Assembly: GCA_016281295.1 (NCBI GenBank)
Contig: JAEEII010000227.1
Location: 1 to 7,697 of the forward strand
Length of the DNA: 7,697 bases
Direction: 5' to 3'
From: Bacteroidales bacterium
Lineage (GTDB): Bacteria > Bacteroidota > Bacteroidia > Bacteroidales > F082
The position numbers and the translations under genes were made by a program. A model generated the notes under the pieces. That model had not been told where the DNA came from. It saw only the letters and a program-made list of their open reading frames with translations, and did no database searches. Shown here in pieces: positions 1 through 7,322 of this stretch (position 1 is the stretch's first letter; every line of letters starts with the position of its first letter).

Positions 1-805
1 AGGCATCGATGTCCAAGCCAGTCTTGACACCGGTGCGGAGGTAGTCCCAACCATCGGCCAAGGTGTAAGCCATCTCGATGTCGGAGGGGGCACCAGCTGC
101 CTGCATGTGGTAACCCGAGATGGAGATGCTGTTGAACTTCGGCATATTCTGCGAGGGGAACTCGAAGATGTCGGCAATGATGCGCATCGAGAACTCAGGC
201 GGATAGACATAGGTGTTACGCACCATGAACTCCTTCAGGATGTCGTTCTGGATGGTGCCTTGCAACTCTTCGTATTTGGCACCTTGCTCCAAGGCGGCGA
301 CGATGTAGAAGGCCAGAATTGGCAACACAGCGCCGTTCATGGTCATGGAGACGGACATTTTGTTCAGCGGGATCTGGTCGAACAGGACTTTCATGTCCTC
401 GACGGAGCAGATGCTCACGCCAGCCTTACCCACGTCACCCATGACGCGTTCATGGTCAGCGTCATAGCCACGGTGGGTGGCCAAGTCGAAGGCTACTGAC
501 AGACCTTTCTGACCGGCGGCGATGTTACGGCGGTAGAAAGCATTGGACTCTTCAGCCGTTGAGAAACCGGCATACTGACGGATGGTCCAAGGACGCATCA
601 CATACATCGTGGAGTAAGGTCCACGGAGGAAGGGAGCGATGCCAGCGGCATAGTTGAGGTGCTCCATGCCTTCGAGGTCTTTCTCGGTGTAGGCGGGTTT
701 CACCATGATATGTTCAGCGGTCTCCCAAGACTCGCCATTCGGAAGGATGATACCATTGTGATTAGGTATAGCGTTGATGTTGATGTCTTTATAGTTAGGT
801 TTCAT
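1..805 (-). CDS. mutB: Methylmalonyl-CoA mutase large (catalytic) subunit, C-terminal part outside window
   Basis: The frame stays open from the ATG at 803-805 to the window edge, giving residues 1-268 of a protein usually about 715 aa long. It is the adenosylcobalamin-dependent subunit that interconverts succinyl-CoA and (R)-methylmalonyl-CoA in the cytoplasm. The segment covers the N-terminal extension and the first half of the substrate-binding TIM barrel; the B12 domain lies off the edge. Active-site residues of the Propionibacterium enzyme can be placed with a constant offset of 11: Y78 (Y89, in RQYAG), S103 (S114), Q186 (Q197), R196 (R207) and Y232-H233 (Y243-H244). Tyr and Arg at the Y89 and R207 positions indicate methylmalonyl-CoA rather than isobutyryl-CoA mutase. 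A236 occupies a place where I expect Glu (GYHMQEAGA). It follows mutA by 86 nt and has its own AGGAG six bases before the start. Identity is near certain; only the symbol convention (mutA/mutB versus scpA) varies. Confidence 0.97.
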   Translation of the reverse strand, partial: MKPNYKDININAIPNHNGIILPNGESWETAEHIMVKPAYTEKDLEGMEHLNYAAGIAPFLRGPYSTMYVMRPWTIRQYAGFSTAEESNAFYRRNIAAGQKGLSVAFDLATHRGYDADHERVMGDVGKAGVSICSVEDMKVLFDQIPLNKMSVSMTMNGAVLPILAFYIVAALEQGAKYEELQGTIQNDILKEFMVRNTYVYPPEFSMRIIADIFEFPSQNMPKFNSISISGYHMQAAGAPSDIEMAYTLADGWDYLRTGVKTGLDIDA

Positions 806-811
806 TGTTTT

Positions 812-816
812 CTCCT
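812..816 (-). promoter_or_regulatory. Ribosome binding site of mutB
   Basis: On the minus strand AGGAG lies 6 nt before the mutB ATG, within AGAAAGGAGAAAACA. None of the other starts in this window has so clear a purine-rich site, as expected for Bacteroidota. It supports the ATG at 805 as the start and suggests mutB initiates independently rather than by coupling to mutA, whose stop is 86 nt upstream behind two hairpins. Confidence 0.6.
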
Positions 817-820
817 TTCT

Positions 821-879
821 CCCCATAAGGCGCTTCGCTTATGTGGGGTTACTGAGGGGGCACCTCTTCGAGGTGCTCC
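821..879. repeat. Two tandem imperfect palindromes (REP-like) in the mutA-mutB gap
   Basis: Two hairpins fill most of the 86-nt gap. Hairpin A (821-848) pairs CCCC with GGGG and ATAAG with CTTAT, with a 2-nt bulge, a bulged G, a CG/CG tip and a 3-nt loop. Hairpin B (857-879) has a perfect 7-bp stem, GCACCTC (860-866) with GAGGTGC (870-876), around loop TTC, and extends by one wobble and two G-C pairs on the plus strand. Both carry CTTCG at the tip. GC-rich paired palindromes between genes are typical of REP/BIME-type interspersed repeats, but copy number cannot be judged from one window. Read on the minus strand, hairpin B is not followed by a T-tract, so it should not end the mut transcript. 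The alternative is a purely local mRNA processing or stability element. Confidence 0.55.
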
Positions 880-891
880 ACCATATATTTT

Positions 892-2742
892 TTATTTTGT
901 TATACCTAATTGCTTTTGGAACTCTGTTAAGGTCTCAAGTACGTTGCTCTTCACATGAATGAAATACTTCAGGCCAGCTTCTTTGAGGAGGTCGGCTGTG
1001 CCTTCGGGATTGCCGGCGAGCACCACGATGGTTTCATCCTTAAGAGCTTCGTAGATTTTGAGGGCGTTACCTTCGCCGTATTCCTCGTCGGAGGAGCAGA
1101 TCACCAGGATCTCAGGTTTCACCTCACGGGCGGCAGCGATGCCTTCGTCCAAGGTCTTGAAGCCTGGGTTATCGACGACTTGGAAGCCGGCGCAGGCGAA
1201 GAAGTTAGAGGCAAAGTTGGCGCGGGCTTTGCGCATGGCGAGGTTGCCGTAGGTGAACATCCAAGCCATGGGGCGTTTGTGGTCCTGAGCATAGACATCG
1301 GTGGCGAAGCGTAGCTTCTCGAATTGCTGGGAAGCGCGGAAGGTGACGATGGTGTCGATTTCTGCATTTTCGTCACGACGGTTATCGGCTTCAAAGACCC
1401 AAGCCTCGGGCGTGAACTTCAATGTCTCGGTGAAGTTCGGGAACTGGTTGGTTCCGAGGATGGTCTCGCGGCGGGTGGCCACATTGCTGAATTTCTTGGC
1501 TGCGCTCTCTTTGATAAGGCCTTGGATCATGTCCTTGCGAACGGCTTCGAGATAGCCACCTTCGTCTTGGATTTTGTTGAACAGTTCCCAAGCGGCAGCA
1601 GCGAGGCTCTCGGTGAGGTTCTCGATGTAGTAGGAACCCGCGGCGGGGTCGGCCACTTTGTCGAAATGAGCCTCTTCCTTGAGGATCAGCTGTTGGTTAC
1701 GGGCGATACGGTCGGCGAAGTCGGTGGGGATTTCAAATGGCGTGTCGAAAGGCATCACCGTGAATGAATCGACACCACCCAAGATGGCTGACATGGTGCC
1801 TGTGGTGGTACGCAGCATGTTGACGTATGCGTCATAGAGACTCATGCCGAGTTCAGCGTTGGTGGCGTGGATGTGCATCTTGGCGTTTTCTTCTTTGCCA
1901 CCGTAGGCCTTCACGATGTTGGCCCAAAGGAGGCGATAAGCGCGGAGCTTAGCCAACTCCATGAAATAGTTCTGGCCGATGGCGAGGTTGAAGCGCATCT
2001 TGGGCGCAATCTCGTCAATGGTCAACCCTTTCTCGGTGAGTTTGTCGAGGTATTCAGCTCCCACGGAGAGAGCGAATGCCATCTCTTGCACGATGGTGGA
2101 ACCCGCGTTGGTAAACACATGGCCATTGATGCCGATGGTGTCAAATTGAGGCATCTCGGCTTTCACCATGATATAAGCCAGTTCCATGTCGGTGTTCTCA
2201 GTGACGTACCACACACCGCGGCGGAGATAACGGGTTAAGGGGTCATAATTCAAAGAACCTTTAATGCCCGGAATCTTCGACATCATCTCCAGCAATGGCA
2301 GATGATATTTGTTGTTGTAGAGGTTGATTTCCACTGCTTTTTGGTCGATGCCATTCAGCAAAGCTGAGATCTCAATAGCGGTATAAGCCTTGTCGTACTC
2401 CAGCTTGAAGCCAATGGAATTGGCACCACGGCTGAGGGCGTTAAGGGCAGTCTTGTTGGCTTCGTTCACATCTTTCACAGTGATGTCTTGACGGATGAGC
2501 CAACTGTTGCCTTCGGGTTTGTTGCCACGGACGTAGGGGAATTCGTTAGGGTTCTGTCCCGTCCATGGGATGTCGGCCAAGTTCTCGGCACGGTAGTAAG
2601 GCCTCACCTGGAAGCCTTCAGCGGTGCGCCAAACCAGTTTTTTGTTGTAATCGGCGCCTTTGAGGTCTTTCTCAATGACGGCTTCCCATTCCTGGGTGGT
2701 CACTGGTGGAAATTCCTCGAAAAGTTTCTTTTTGTTTTCCAT
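892..2742 (-). CDS. mutA: Methylmalonyl-CoA mutase small (non-catalytic) subunit
   Basis: This 616-aa protein has the usual length of the small subunit (about 610-640 aa). It partners MutB in the heterodimeric enzyme and has structural rather than catalytic duty. The mutase barrel runs from about residue 40 to 470; the segment GINGHVFTNAGS sits where the large subunit has its Tyr-His active-site pair, and neither residue is in place. Residues 482-616 form a cobalamin-domain-like Rossmann fold (ILVICSSDEEYG, then IVVLAGNPEG), but the DxHxxG motif that ligates cobalt is absent, as expected for this subunit. The start at 2742 opens with MENKKKLFEEFPPV, a normal N-terminus for the family. It begins 27 nt after the lipoprotein stop, and I found no TAnnTTTG promoter box in roughly 170 nt upstream, so its promoter is unresolved. 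Its codons are clearly GC-richer than those of the lipoprotein gene. Confidence 0.97.
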   Translation of the reverse strand: MENKKKLFEEFPPVTTQEWEAVIEKDLKGADYNKKLVWRTAEGFQVRPYYRAENLADIPWTGQNPNEFPYVRGNKPEGNSWLIRQDITVKDVNEANKTALNALSRGANSIGFKLEYDKAYTAIEISALLNGIDQKAVEINLYNNKYHLPLLEMMSKIPGIKGSLNYDPLTRYLRRGVWYVTENTDMELAYIMVKAEMPQFDTIGINGHVFTNAGSTIVQEMAFALSVGAEYLDKLTEKGLTIDEIAPKMRFNLAIGQNYFMELAKLRAYRLLWANIVKAYGGKEENAKMHIHATNAELGMSLYDAYVNMLRTTTGTMSAILGGVDSFTVMPFDTPFEIPTDFADRIARNQQLILKEEAHFDKVADPAAGSYYIENLTESLAAAAWELFNKIQDEGGYLEAVRKDMIQGLIKESAAKKFSNVATRRETILGTNQFPNFTETLKFTPEAWVFEADNRRDENAEIDTIVTFRASQQFEKLRFATDVYAQDHKRPMAWMFTYGNLAMRKARANFASNFFACAGFQVVDNPGFKTLDEGIAAAREVKPEILVICSSDEEYGEGNALKIYEALKDETIVVLAGNPEGTADLLKEAGLKYFIHVKSNVLETLTEFQKQLGITK

Positions 2743-2769
2743 ATCTTAGTTATTATGCGTTATTTTTCT

Positions 2770-3807
2770 TTATTCATGGTCAGTTCTGCATTGACGGAAG
2801 TGCCAACTCTTGTGTGTTTGAAGATCTAAATAAGTTTGCGATGAGAGTTTCATGTTTTTCTCGATGCTGGTACGCGATGAGAACACACCGTAACCGCCTA
2901 TAACGTTAGTGTATTCAGGAACATTTTGAGCGATGCTGTTGGAAGGACCATTCACCGTGATAAAGTTGTAAAGGTCATCCCCTCCCGCGGAGATTTTCAC
3001 CGTGAGACAAGGCTCGGCAATCAGCCTTTCCACATTCTTCAGCGAATCGTTTCCAATCTCATAGGCAAGGGCTTGGTAAAACACCTCGGCGTTATAAGGA
3101 ATGTTAAGCGTGCCAAAATCCCCCATCAAGTTCGAGAGAGGATAGGTTCCGACGTCCCAGTTCAAATAATGTAACACAGAATCATTGGAGGGAGTCAATT
3201 CGATATAGCGGAATTGAATAGACGCATCATAAATGGATGCGAATGGACAAGGATATAATTTGATGGATCCTTGTGGATGGGAGCTTGAAAGCGTCAACAC
3301 ACCTTGTGACATGCTGAATGAGGGACCTCCCACGATATTGGCTTTTGCCCGTAAGGTCGTGTCTTCTCTATCGATTTCCAACTCATAAACAAAATTATGA
3401 TGTTCAGTGTTAGCCCTGATTTTCTCTTTGGTGTAATACACAAGCTGGTCAGGAGCATAGAAATAACCCATGGTATCTTTGTCATGAATGGTGATGGTGT
3501 CCAATTCCAAGGTGCGCATTTTTGTCCAATTTGAACTATTGGATGGTGCCACATATTCAATGATACGGCAGTTTAATTTATCAGGATAATTGCATGAATC
3601 CGCGATTTGGGCAATTTCCAAGGCATTGCCAGGTCCCAAAAATGCTTTGTTGATTTTGATATAATTGGTATCTTTTAAAGGATCTAACAGACCGTAAACA
3701 ACTGTAATATCCTTATAATCAGCATATAAATCAACATCAGTGCTGCAAGATTGAAAGAGTGTTCCTAATAGTACAAGAAAAAGAAGCAGTTTAAAAGTTT
3801 TCATCAT
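2770..3807 (-). CDS. Bacteroidota lipoprotein of unknown function (DUF4249-like)
   Basis: A 345-aa predicted lipoprotein. The N-terminus has lysines at 3 and 6, a hydrophobic run (7-17) and a lipobox FQSC with the lipidated cysteine at 21. It is followed by STDVD, whose acidic residues recall the Bacteroidota lipoprotein export signal, so surface display is possible. No transmembrane segment follows. Visible motifs are YGLLDPLKDTNYIKINKAFL near 38-57 and GGYGVFSSR at 304-312; these remind me of the DUF4249 group, but the assignment rests on memory of pattern and is tentative. I assign no function. Translation may start at either of two adjacent ATGs (3805-3807 or 3802-3804). A TATCTTTG promoter box lies 24 nt upstream. 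It is the first gene of the minus-strand block and ends 27 nt before mutA, which suggests co-transcription without implying a shared task. It is visibly AT-richer than mutA. Confidence 0.8.
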   Translation of the reverse strand: MMKTFKLLLFLVLLGTLFQSCSTDVDLYADYKDITVVYGLLDPLKDTNYIKINKAFLGPGNALEIAQIADSCNYPDKLNCRIIEYVAPSNSSNWTKMRTLELDTITIHDKDTMGYFYAPDQLVYYTKEKIRANTEHHNFVYELEIDREDTTLRAKANIVGGPSFSMSQGVLTLSSSHPQGSIKLYPCPFASIYDASIQFRYIELTPSNDSVLHYLNWDVGTYPLSNLMGDFGTLNIPYNAEVFYQALAYEIGNDSLKNVERLIAEPCLTVKISAGGDDLYNFITVNGPSNSIAQNVPEYTNVIGGYGVFSSRTSIEKNMKLSSQTYLDLQTHKSWHFRQCRTDHE

Positions 3808-3831
3808 ATTAATAAGTTATAAATAGAGCGT

Positions 3832-3839
3832 CAAAGATA
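3832..3839 (-). promoter_or_regulatory. Bacteroidota -7 promoter box for the lipoprotein gene
   Basis: On the minus strand this reads TATCTTTG, a full match to the Bacteroidota -7 consensus TAnnTTTG. It lies 24 nt before the lipoprotein start, implying a leader of roughly 15-20 nt. I see no good TTTG -33 element about 20 nt further upstream, so only the -7 box is supported. It may also drive mutA and mutB by read-through. Confidence 0.55.
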
Positions 3840-3877
3840 CAACATTTATTTGAAATGGCGATTTTCTTTTTTTATCC

Positions 3878-3908
3878 ATTGAAAGTTCATAAAACCTTCT
3901 TATCTTTG
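3878..3908 (+). promoter_or_regulatory. Bacteroidota-type promoter for the lipid kinase-pgk-CARF operon
   Basis: TATCTTTG at 3901-3908 matches the -7 consensus TAnnTTTG fully, and ATTG at 3878-3881 is a three-of-four match to the -33 TTTG with a 19-nt spacer, the normal distance. Transcription would start near 3914, leaving a short leader of about 15 nt before the ATG at 3929. It faces the lipoprotein promoter, with about 61 nt between the two -7 boxes. Confidence 0.6.
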
Positions 3909-3928
3909 AACCGTTTTTTAGTTTTGAT

Positions 3929-4891
3929 ATGAATGAAATTTTGAACAAATGGCTGATTATTGTCAACCCTAAAGCTTCTGTTGGGAAGTGTGGGAAGGAC
4001 TGGCCAGAAATACAACACATTTTAGTAAACGAAGGAATTGATTTTGACGCTTTTCTCACGGAATATCCCGGCCATGCCATCGACTTGGCGCGGGATCAAA
4101 TAGTGGAAAAAGGGTATAAAAAAGTGATTTCCATTGGTGGTGACGGAACCAATAATGAAATTATCAACGGGATTTTCAGCCAACAACGGGTGCCACCCCG
4201 CGAAATCCAAATGGGAGTGATTCCTGTGGGTACAGGGAATGACTGGCGTAGGACCTTTGATATTCCTATTGATTATCAGGCAAATGTAAATACAATAAAA
4301 AAAGGTTATACCCTCTTGCATGACATCGGGAAGGTGACTTATTATAATCATGGCAATCCTCAGGAAAGGTTTTTCTTGAATGCAGCCGGCACGGGACTCG
4401 ACGAAATGGTATGCAACCGTGCCAACCAGCTGAAATCGCAAGGCAAAGGAGGTGCTGTACGTTATATGTTGAGCACAGCCAATTGCCTTTATCGGTTCAA
4501 ATGCGTGCATATTCAGCTTGAAATTGATGGCCAGAAGGTTTTCGATGATGAAGTCTTAAGCCTTTCTTTGGGTAACGGAAAGTTCAACGGTGGCGGCATG
4601 ATGATGATGCCTGACGCTTGCCCCAACGACGGATTATTCGATGTCACGGTGATCAAAAAGGTTGGAATGATTAAATTCGCCACCCATCTCAACAGCATCT
4701 ATGACGGTTCTTTTATCCAAAAATTACAAGAGGTTTCCACTTTCCGTGGCAAAAAGATTCGCATCACCTCCATCCCTGCTCATCAGCTGCTTTTGGAAAC
4801 CGAGGGCGAAACCCTGACGAATTCACCGTTCGATTTCGAAATCCTTCCCCAAGCCATCAACATGATTATTCCTGAACAATTGAACAACTGA
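3929..4891 (+). CDS. Diacylglycerol kinase-family (YegS/BmrU-type) lipid kinase
   Basis: This 320-aa protein is a soluble, probably membrane-peripheral, ATP-dependent lipid kinase. The N-terminal DAGK catalytic domain shows VNPKAS (12-17), the nucleotide-binding GGDGTNNE (70-77) and PVGTGND (99-105). The C-terminal beta-sandwich carries the family's second signature, GNGKFNGGG (215-223) followed by a methionine run, PDA and NDGLFDV ending near 239. Length is normal (about 290-330 aa) and no transmembrane helix is present, which separates it from the small integral DgkA type. The substrate cannot be read from sequence: diacylglycerol or phosphatidylglycerol recycling is the default, but Bacteroidota also make sphingolipids, so a ceramide or sphingoid-base kinase is an alternative. 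It heads the plus-strand block just behind a good promoter and is followed 23 nt later by pgk with no promoter box between. Confidence 0.9.
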   Translation: MNEILNKWLIIVNPKASVGKCGKDWPEIQHILVNEGIDFDAFLTEYPGHAIDLARDQIVEKGYKKVISIGGDGTNNEIINGIFSQQRVPPREIQMGVIPVGTGNDWRRTFDIPIDYQANVNTIKKGYTLLHDIGKVTYYNHGNPQERFFLNAAGTGLDEMVCNRANQLKSQGKGGAVRYMLSTANCLYRFKCVHIQLEIDGQKVFDDEVLSLSLGNGKFNGGGMMMMPDACPNDGLFDVTVIKKVGMIKFATHLNSIYDGSFIQKLQEVSTFRGKKIRITSIPAHQLLLETEGETLTNSPFDFEILPQAINMIIPEQLNN

Positions 4892-4914
4892 ATAACTATA
4901 AACTAAAAGCTATT

Positions 4915-6168
4915 ATGACAAACATCGATCAAGTAAAATTTGAAAACAAACGCGTGGTGATTCGTGTTGATTTCAACGTTCCGTTGGACGACAACTTCAA
5001 CATCACTGACGACACCCGTATGCGTGCTGCGCTGCCTACCATCAACAAAGTGTTGAATGATCATGGTATGGTTGTGCTGATGTCACATCTCGGTCGCCCG
5101 AAAAAAAATCCTGATCCAAAGTATTCTATCAAGCCGATTATCAAACACTTGGAAGAATTGCTGGGTCGGCCTGTCCAATTTGCTGAAGATTGCATGAAAG
5201 CTTCCGATCAGGTCGCTGCCTTGAAACCTGGTGAAGTGCTGGTGCTTGAAAACCTCCGCTTCTATGCGGAAGAAGAAGGCAAACCCCGTGGCATTGAAAA
5301 GGGAGAAGAAGGCTATGATGAAGCCAAAAAAGCAGTGAAAACTTCCCAAAAAGAGTTTACCAAAACCTTGGCAAGCTATGGAGAATACTACATTAATGAT
5401 GCCTTTGGTACAGCACATCGTGCTCATGCTTCCACCGCCCTCATCGCCGACTATTTCGATAGCGACCACAAGATGTTCGGCTATCTGATGGGTAAAGAAG
5501 TGGCTGCGGTCAACAAGGTGATGAATGAAATCCAACATCCTTTCACAGCCATCATGGGTGGCTCCAAAGTCTCCACCAAGATAGAAATCATCGAAAACTT
5601 GCTTACCAAAGTGGATAACCTCATCCTCTGTGGTGGCATGACTTATACCTTCAAGAAAGCGTTAGGCGGCAAGATTGGCAACTCCATCTGCGAAGAGGAC
5701 AAACTTGACCTCGCTCTTGAGATTCTTGAAAAGGCCAAGCAGAAAGGTGTCAACCTTTACCTCTCTTTCGATGTGGTGGCGGGTGACAAATTCTCGAATG
5801 ATGCCAACACCATGGTGGTTGATCCCATGAATGTCCCCGATGGTTGGGAAGGCATGGACTGCGGGCCTGAAAGCCGTAAGTTCTATGCAGGGATCATCAA
5901 ACAGTCGAAGACTATCTTGTGGAATGGTCCCTGCGGTGTGTTTGAGTTTGACAAATTCGCCGAAGGTTCCAGAGCGTTGGCCGAAGCCATTGTGGAAGCC
6001 ACTGAGAAAAATGGCGCATATTCTCTCATCGGCGGTGGCGACAGCGTGAGCTGCATCAACAAATTTGGCCTTGCCGATCGCGTGAGTTATGTCTCCACTG
6101 GTGGTGGCGCCTTGCTTGAGGCCATCGAAGGCAAAGAACTTCCTGGCATTGCTGCCATCAAGAAATAA
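4915..6168 (+). CDS. pgk: Phosphoglycerate kinase
   Basis: Pgk transfers phosphate from 1,3-bisphosphoglycerate to ADP, giving 3-phosphoglycerate and ATP in cytoplasmic glycolysis. All signatures are present: RVDFNVP (17-23, substrate D19 and N21), R35 in the TRMRAALP segment, SHLGRP (57-62), ENLRF (112-116), [14 protein letters not shown] (161-174), GGSKVSTK (215-222) and the nucleotide-loop GGGDS (373-377). At 417 aa it is complete and slightly longer than the roughly 390-aa short bacterial form, mainly through a charged insertion at about 119-148 ([20 protein letters not shown]). It begins 23 nt after the lipid kinase stop, and its TAA at 6166-6168 shares its last base with the ATG of the next gene. 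No gap or early stop is seen, so the enzyme should be functional. Confidence 0.98.
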   Translation: MTNIDQVKFENKRVVIRVDFNVPLDDNFNITDDTRMRAALPTINKVLNDHGMVVLMSHLGRPKKNPDPKYSIKPIIKHLEELLGRPVQFAEDCMKASDQVAALKPGEVLVLENLRFYAEEEGKPRGIEKGEEGYDEAKKAVKTSQKEFTKTLASYGEYYINDAFGTAHRAHASTALIADYFDSDHKMFGYLMGKEVAAVNKVMNEIQHPFTAIMGGSKVSTKIEIIENLLTKVDNLILCGGMTYTFKKALGGKIGNSICEEDKLDLALEILEKAKQKGVNLYLSFDVVAGDKFSNDANTMVVDPMNVPDGWEGMDCGPESRKFYAGIIKQSKTILWNGPCGVFEFDKFAEGSRALAEAIVEATEKNGAYSLIGGGDSVSCINKFGLADRVSYVSTGGGALLEAIEGKELPGIAAIKK

Positions 6169-6170
6169 TG
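6166..6170 (+). promoter_or_regulatory. Stop-start overlap TAATG coupling pgk to the CARF nuclease gene
   Basis: The pgk stop TAA (6166-6168) and the nuclease ATG (6168-6170) share one base. No Shine-Dalgarno is evident before this ATG, so re-initiation by ribosomes finishing pgk is the likely way it is translated. The N-terminus MAKTIVNII starts directly with the first CARF strand, which supports this start over any later one. Confidence 0.7.
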
Positions 6171-7319
6171 GCTAAAACTATTGTCAATATCATTAGTCGC
6201 GAACATCCGCTTGCCGCCTACCTCTTTATCAAGGAATACTATGAGGAAGGCGACAAGCTGCTGTTCGTGTCGGCCAACGAGAATTTCGACTGCATCACCC
6301 CGCTGGTCAACACCTTGATGATTAATAAGGAGCTTGTGCAACGCATCGTGTTGCGCCGTGATGCCGACAAATATACCTACGAACGTATCTGCCGCAGCAT
6401 CAACAATGCCATCGACAAACACGCGGATTATTATGTGAATCTGGCAGGCGGTTCTCGTTATATGGCCCTTTCGGTACAACATGTGTTCGCCAACTATCAA
6501 ACCAAATTCTTTTATATCCAAACATACGAGAATCTCATTGTCAAGACTATTTTTGATAATAGCATCTTCGACAATGACGATGAAATTATTCCTATAAAAT
6601 ACAAGATGAACCTTGATGAATATTTCAAGGTTTATGGTCTGTCGCATGACCTCGGCACTCCCAAGCCTTTGGTGGGCAGTCAACAACAAGTCCAGGGGAT
6701 GTTCGGGATGTTTGCCAATCGGAAATTGTCATCCAGCGACTACAGGGTGATGGATGTGCTCCGTGAGAAATACCGTAGCTGGAATTTTATCAATATAGAA
6801 GAGGTGGAACACACGGTCAACGACAGCATGATTCCGATTCCCAATCTCTCCCGTTTTTTGAATTACATCAAGTTCATTCCTTCGGAAAAAGGTGTTTTAC
6901 AACATCATGAACTCGATTATCTGACTGGAGGCTGGTTTGAGGAGTATGTTTATTATCTCATCAAACAATGTGTGAATCCTGACGATATCGCCATCGGGGT
7001 GCGTATTGATGGTTGCACAGAAATCCGTCACGACAACGAGTTGGATGTTTGTTTTATCAAAAACAACCAGCTTTTCGTGATTGAATGCAAAAGCGGCATC
7101 AGCTCGGAGAGCATGTTCAATGAGATTGTTTATAAAGTCAGTGCTTTGAAGGAAGTGTTGTTGGGACTCGACTGCCATTCTTATATCTTTTCATTGAAAA
7201 AAGACCCCAAAGGCGATTTGAAGAAAATTGCCAAATACATGGGAGTCACCTTCTGTGATTATGACTGTCTTACTCAACAAGACAAACTCAGGAAAGAGCT
7301 GAAGAAGATGCTGGGATAA
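6168..7319 (+). CDS. Card1-like CARF-domain nuclease (DUF1887 family)
   Basis: A 383-aa two-domain protein. Residues 1 to about 150 look like a CARF sensor: a first strand and turn VNIISREHPL (6-15), a second strand LLFVSANE (31-38), and the ligand loop NLAGGSRYM (91-99), matching the family pattern NxTGGTKxM. After a linker region (about 165-245), residues 250-370 form a PD-(D/E)xK nuclease: GGWFEEY (254-260, E258/E259), D293 in NELDV, and E306 and K308 in VIECKSG. Order, spacing and length agree with Card1 of Treponema succinifaciens, which is activated by cyclic tetra-adenylate to cut nucleic acid. By analogy this is a cytoplasmic nuclease gated by a cyclic oligoadenylate or related signal. 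The ATG overlaps the pgk stop (TAATG), implying translational coupling. No cas gene or array is in view. Base composition resembles pgk, so recent transfer is not evident. Fold assignment is strong; ligand and role are inference. Confidence 0.87.
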   Translation: MAKTIVNIISREHPLAAYLFIKEYYEEGDKLLFVSANENFDCITPLVNTLMINKELVQRIVLRRDADKYTYERICRSINNAIDKHADYYVNLAGGSRYMALSVQHVFANYQTKFFYIQTYENLIVKTIFDNSIFDNDDEIIPIKYKMNLDEYFKVYGLSHDLGTPKPLVGSQQQVQGMFGMFANRKLSSSDYRVMDVLREKYRSWNFINIEEVEHTVNDSMIPIPNLSRFLNYIKFIPSEKGVLQHHELDYLTGGWFEEYVYYLIKQCVNPDDIAIGVRIDGCTEIRHDNELDVCFIKNNQLFVIECKSGISSESMFNEIVYKVSALKEVLLGLDCHSYIFSLKKDPKGDLKKIAKYMGVTFCDYDCLTQQDKLRKELKKMLG

Positions 7320-7322
7320 TAG

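Noticed and set aside
857..891. Hairpin plus T-rich run on the plus strand, resembling an intrinsic terminator
   Set aside because: No plus-strand gene ends here, and the T-run starts about 10 nt after the stem with mixed bases between. In the minus direction, that of the mut transcript, no T-tract follows.
659..958. 99-codon plus-strand reading frame across the mutB start and the hairpin region
   Set aside because: It is antisense to mutB and the start of its protein has no family features; it runs through the palindromes and the end of mutA by chance.
1324..1767. 147-codon plus-strand frame inside mutA
   Set aside because: A shadow of the biased codons of mutA; the true frame is confirmed by family motifs along its whole length.
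2770..2830. Possible frameshift at the lipoprotein C-terminus, whose ending looks unusual
   Set aside because: The alternative frames hit stops almost at once and give no better family-like tail, so the annotated ending stands.
4022..4510. 162-codon minus-strand frame inside the lipid kinase gene
   Set aside because: The opposite strand encodes all DAGK signatures without a break; the antisense translation has no coherent features.
6087..6689. 200-codon minus-strand frame opposite pgk and the CARF nuclease gene
   Set aside because: It is antisense to two well-supported genes, with no recognisable domain and no promoter or ribosome site of its own.
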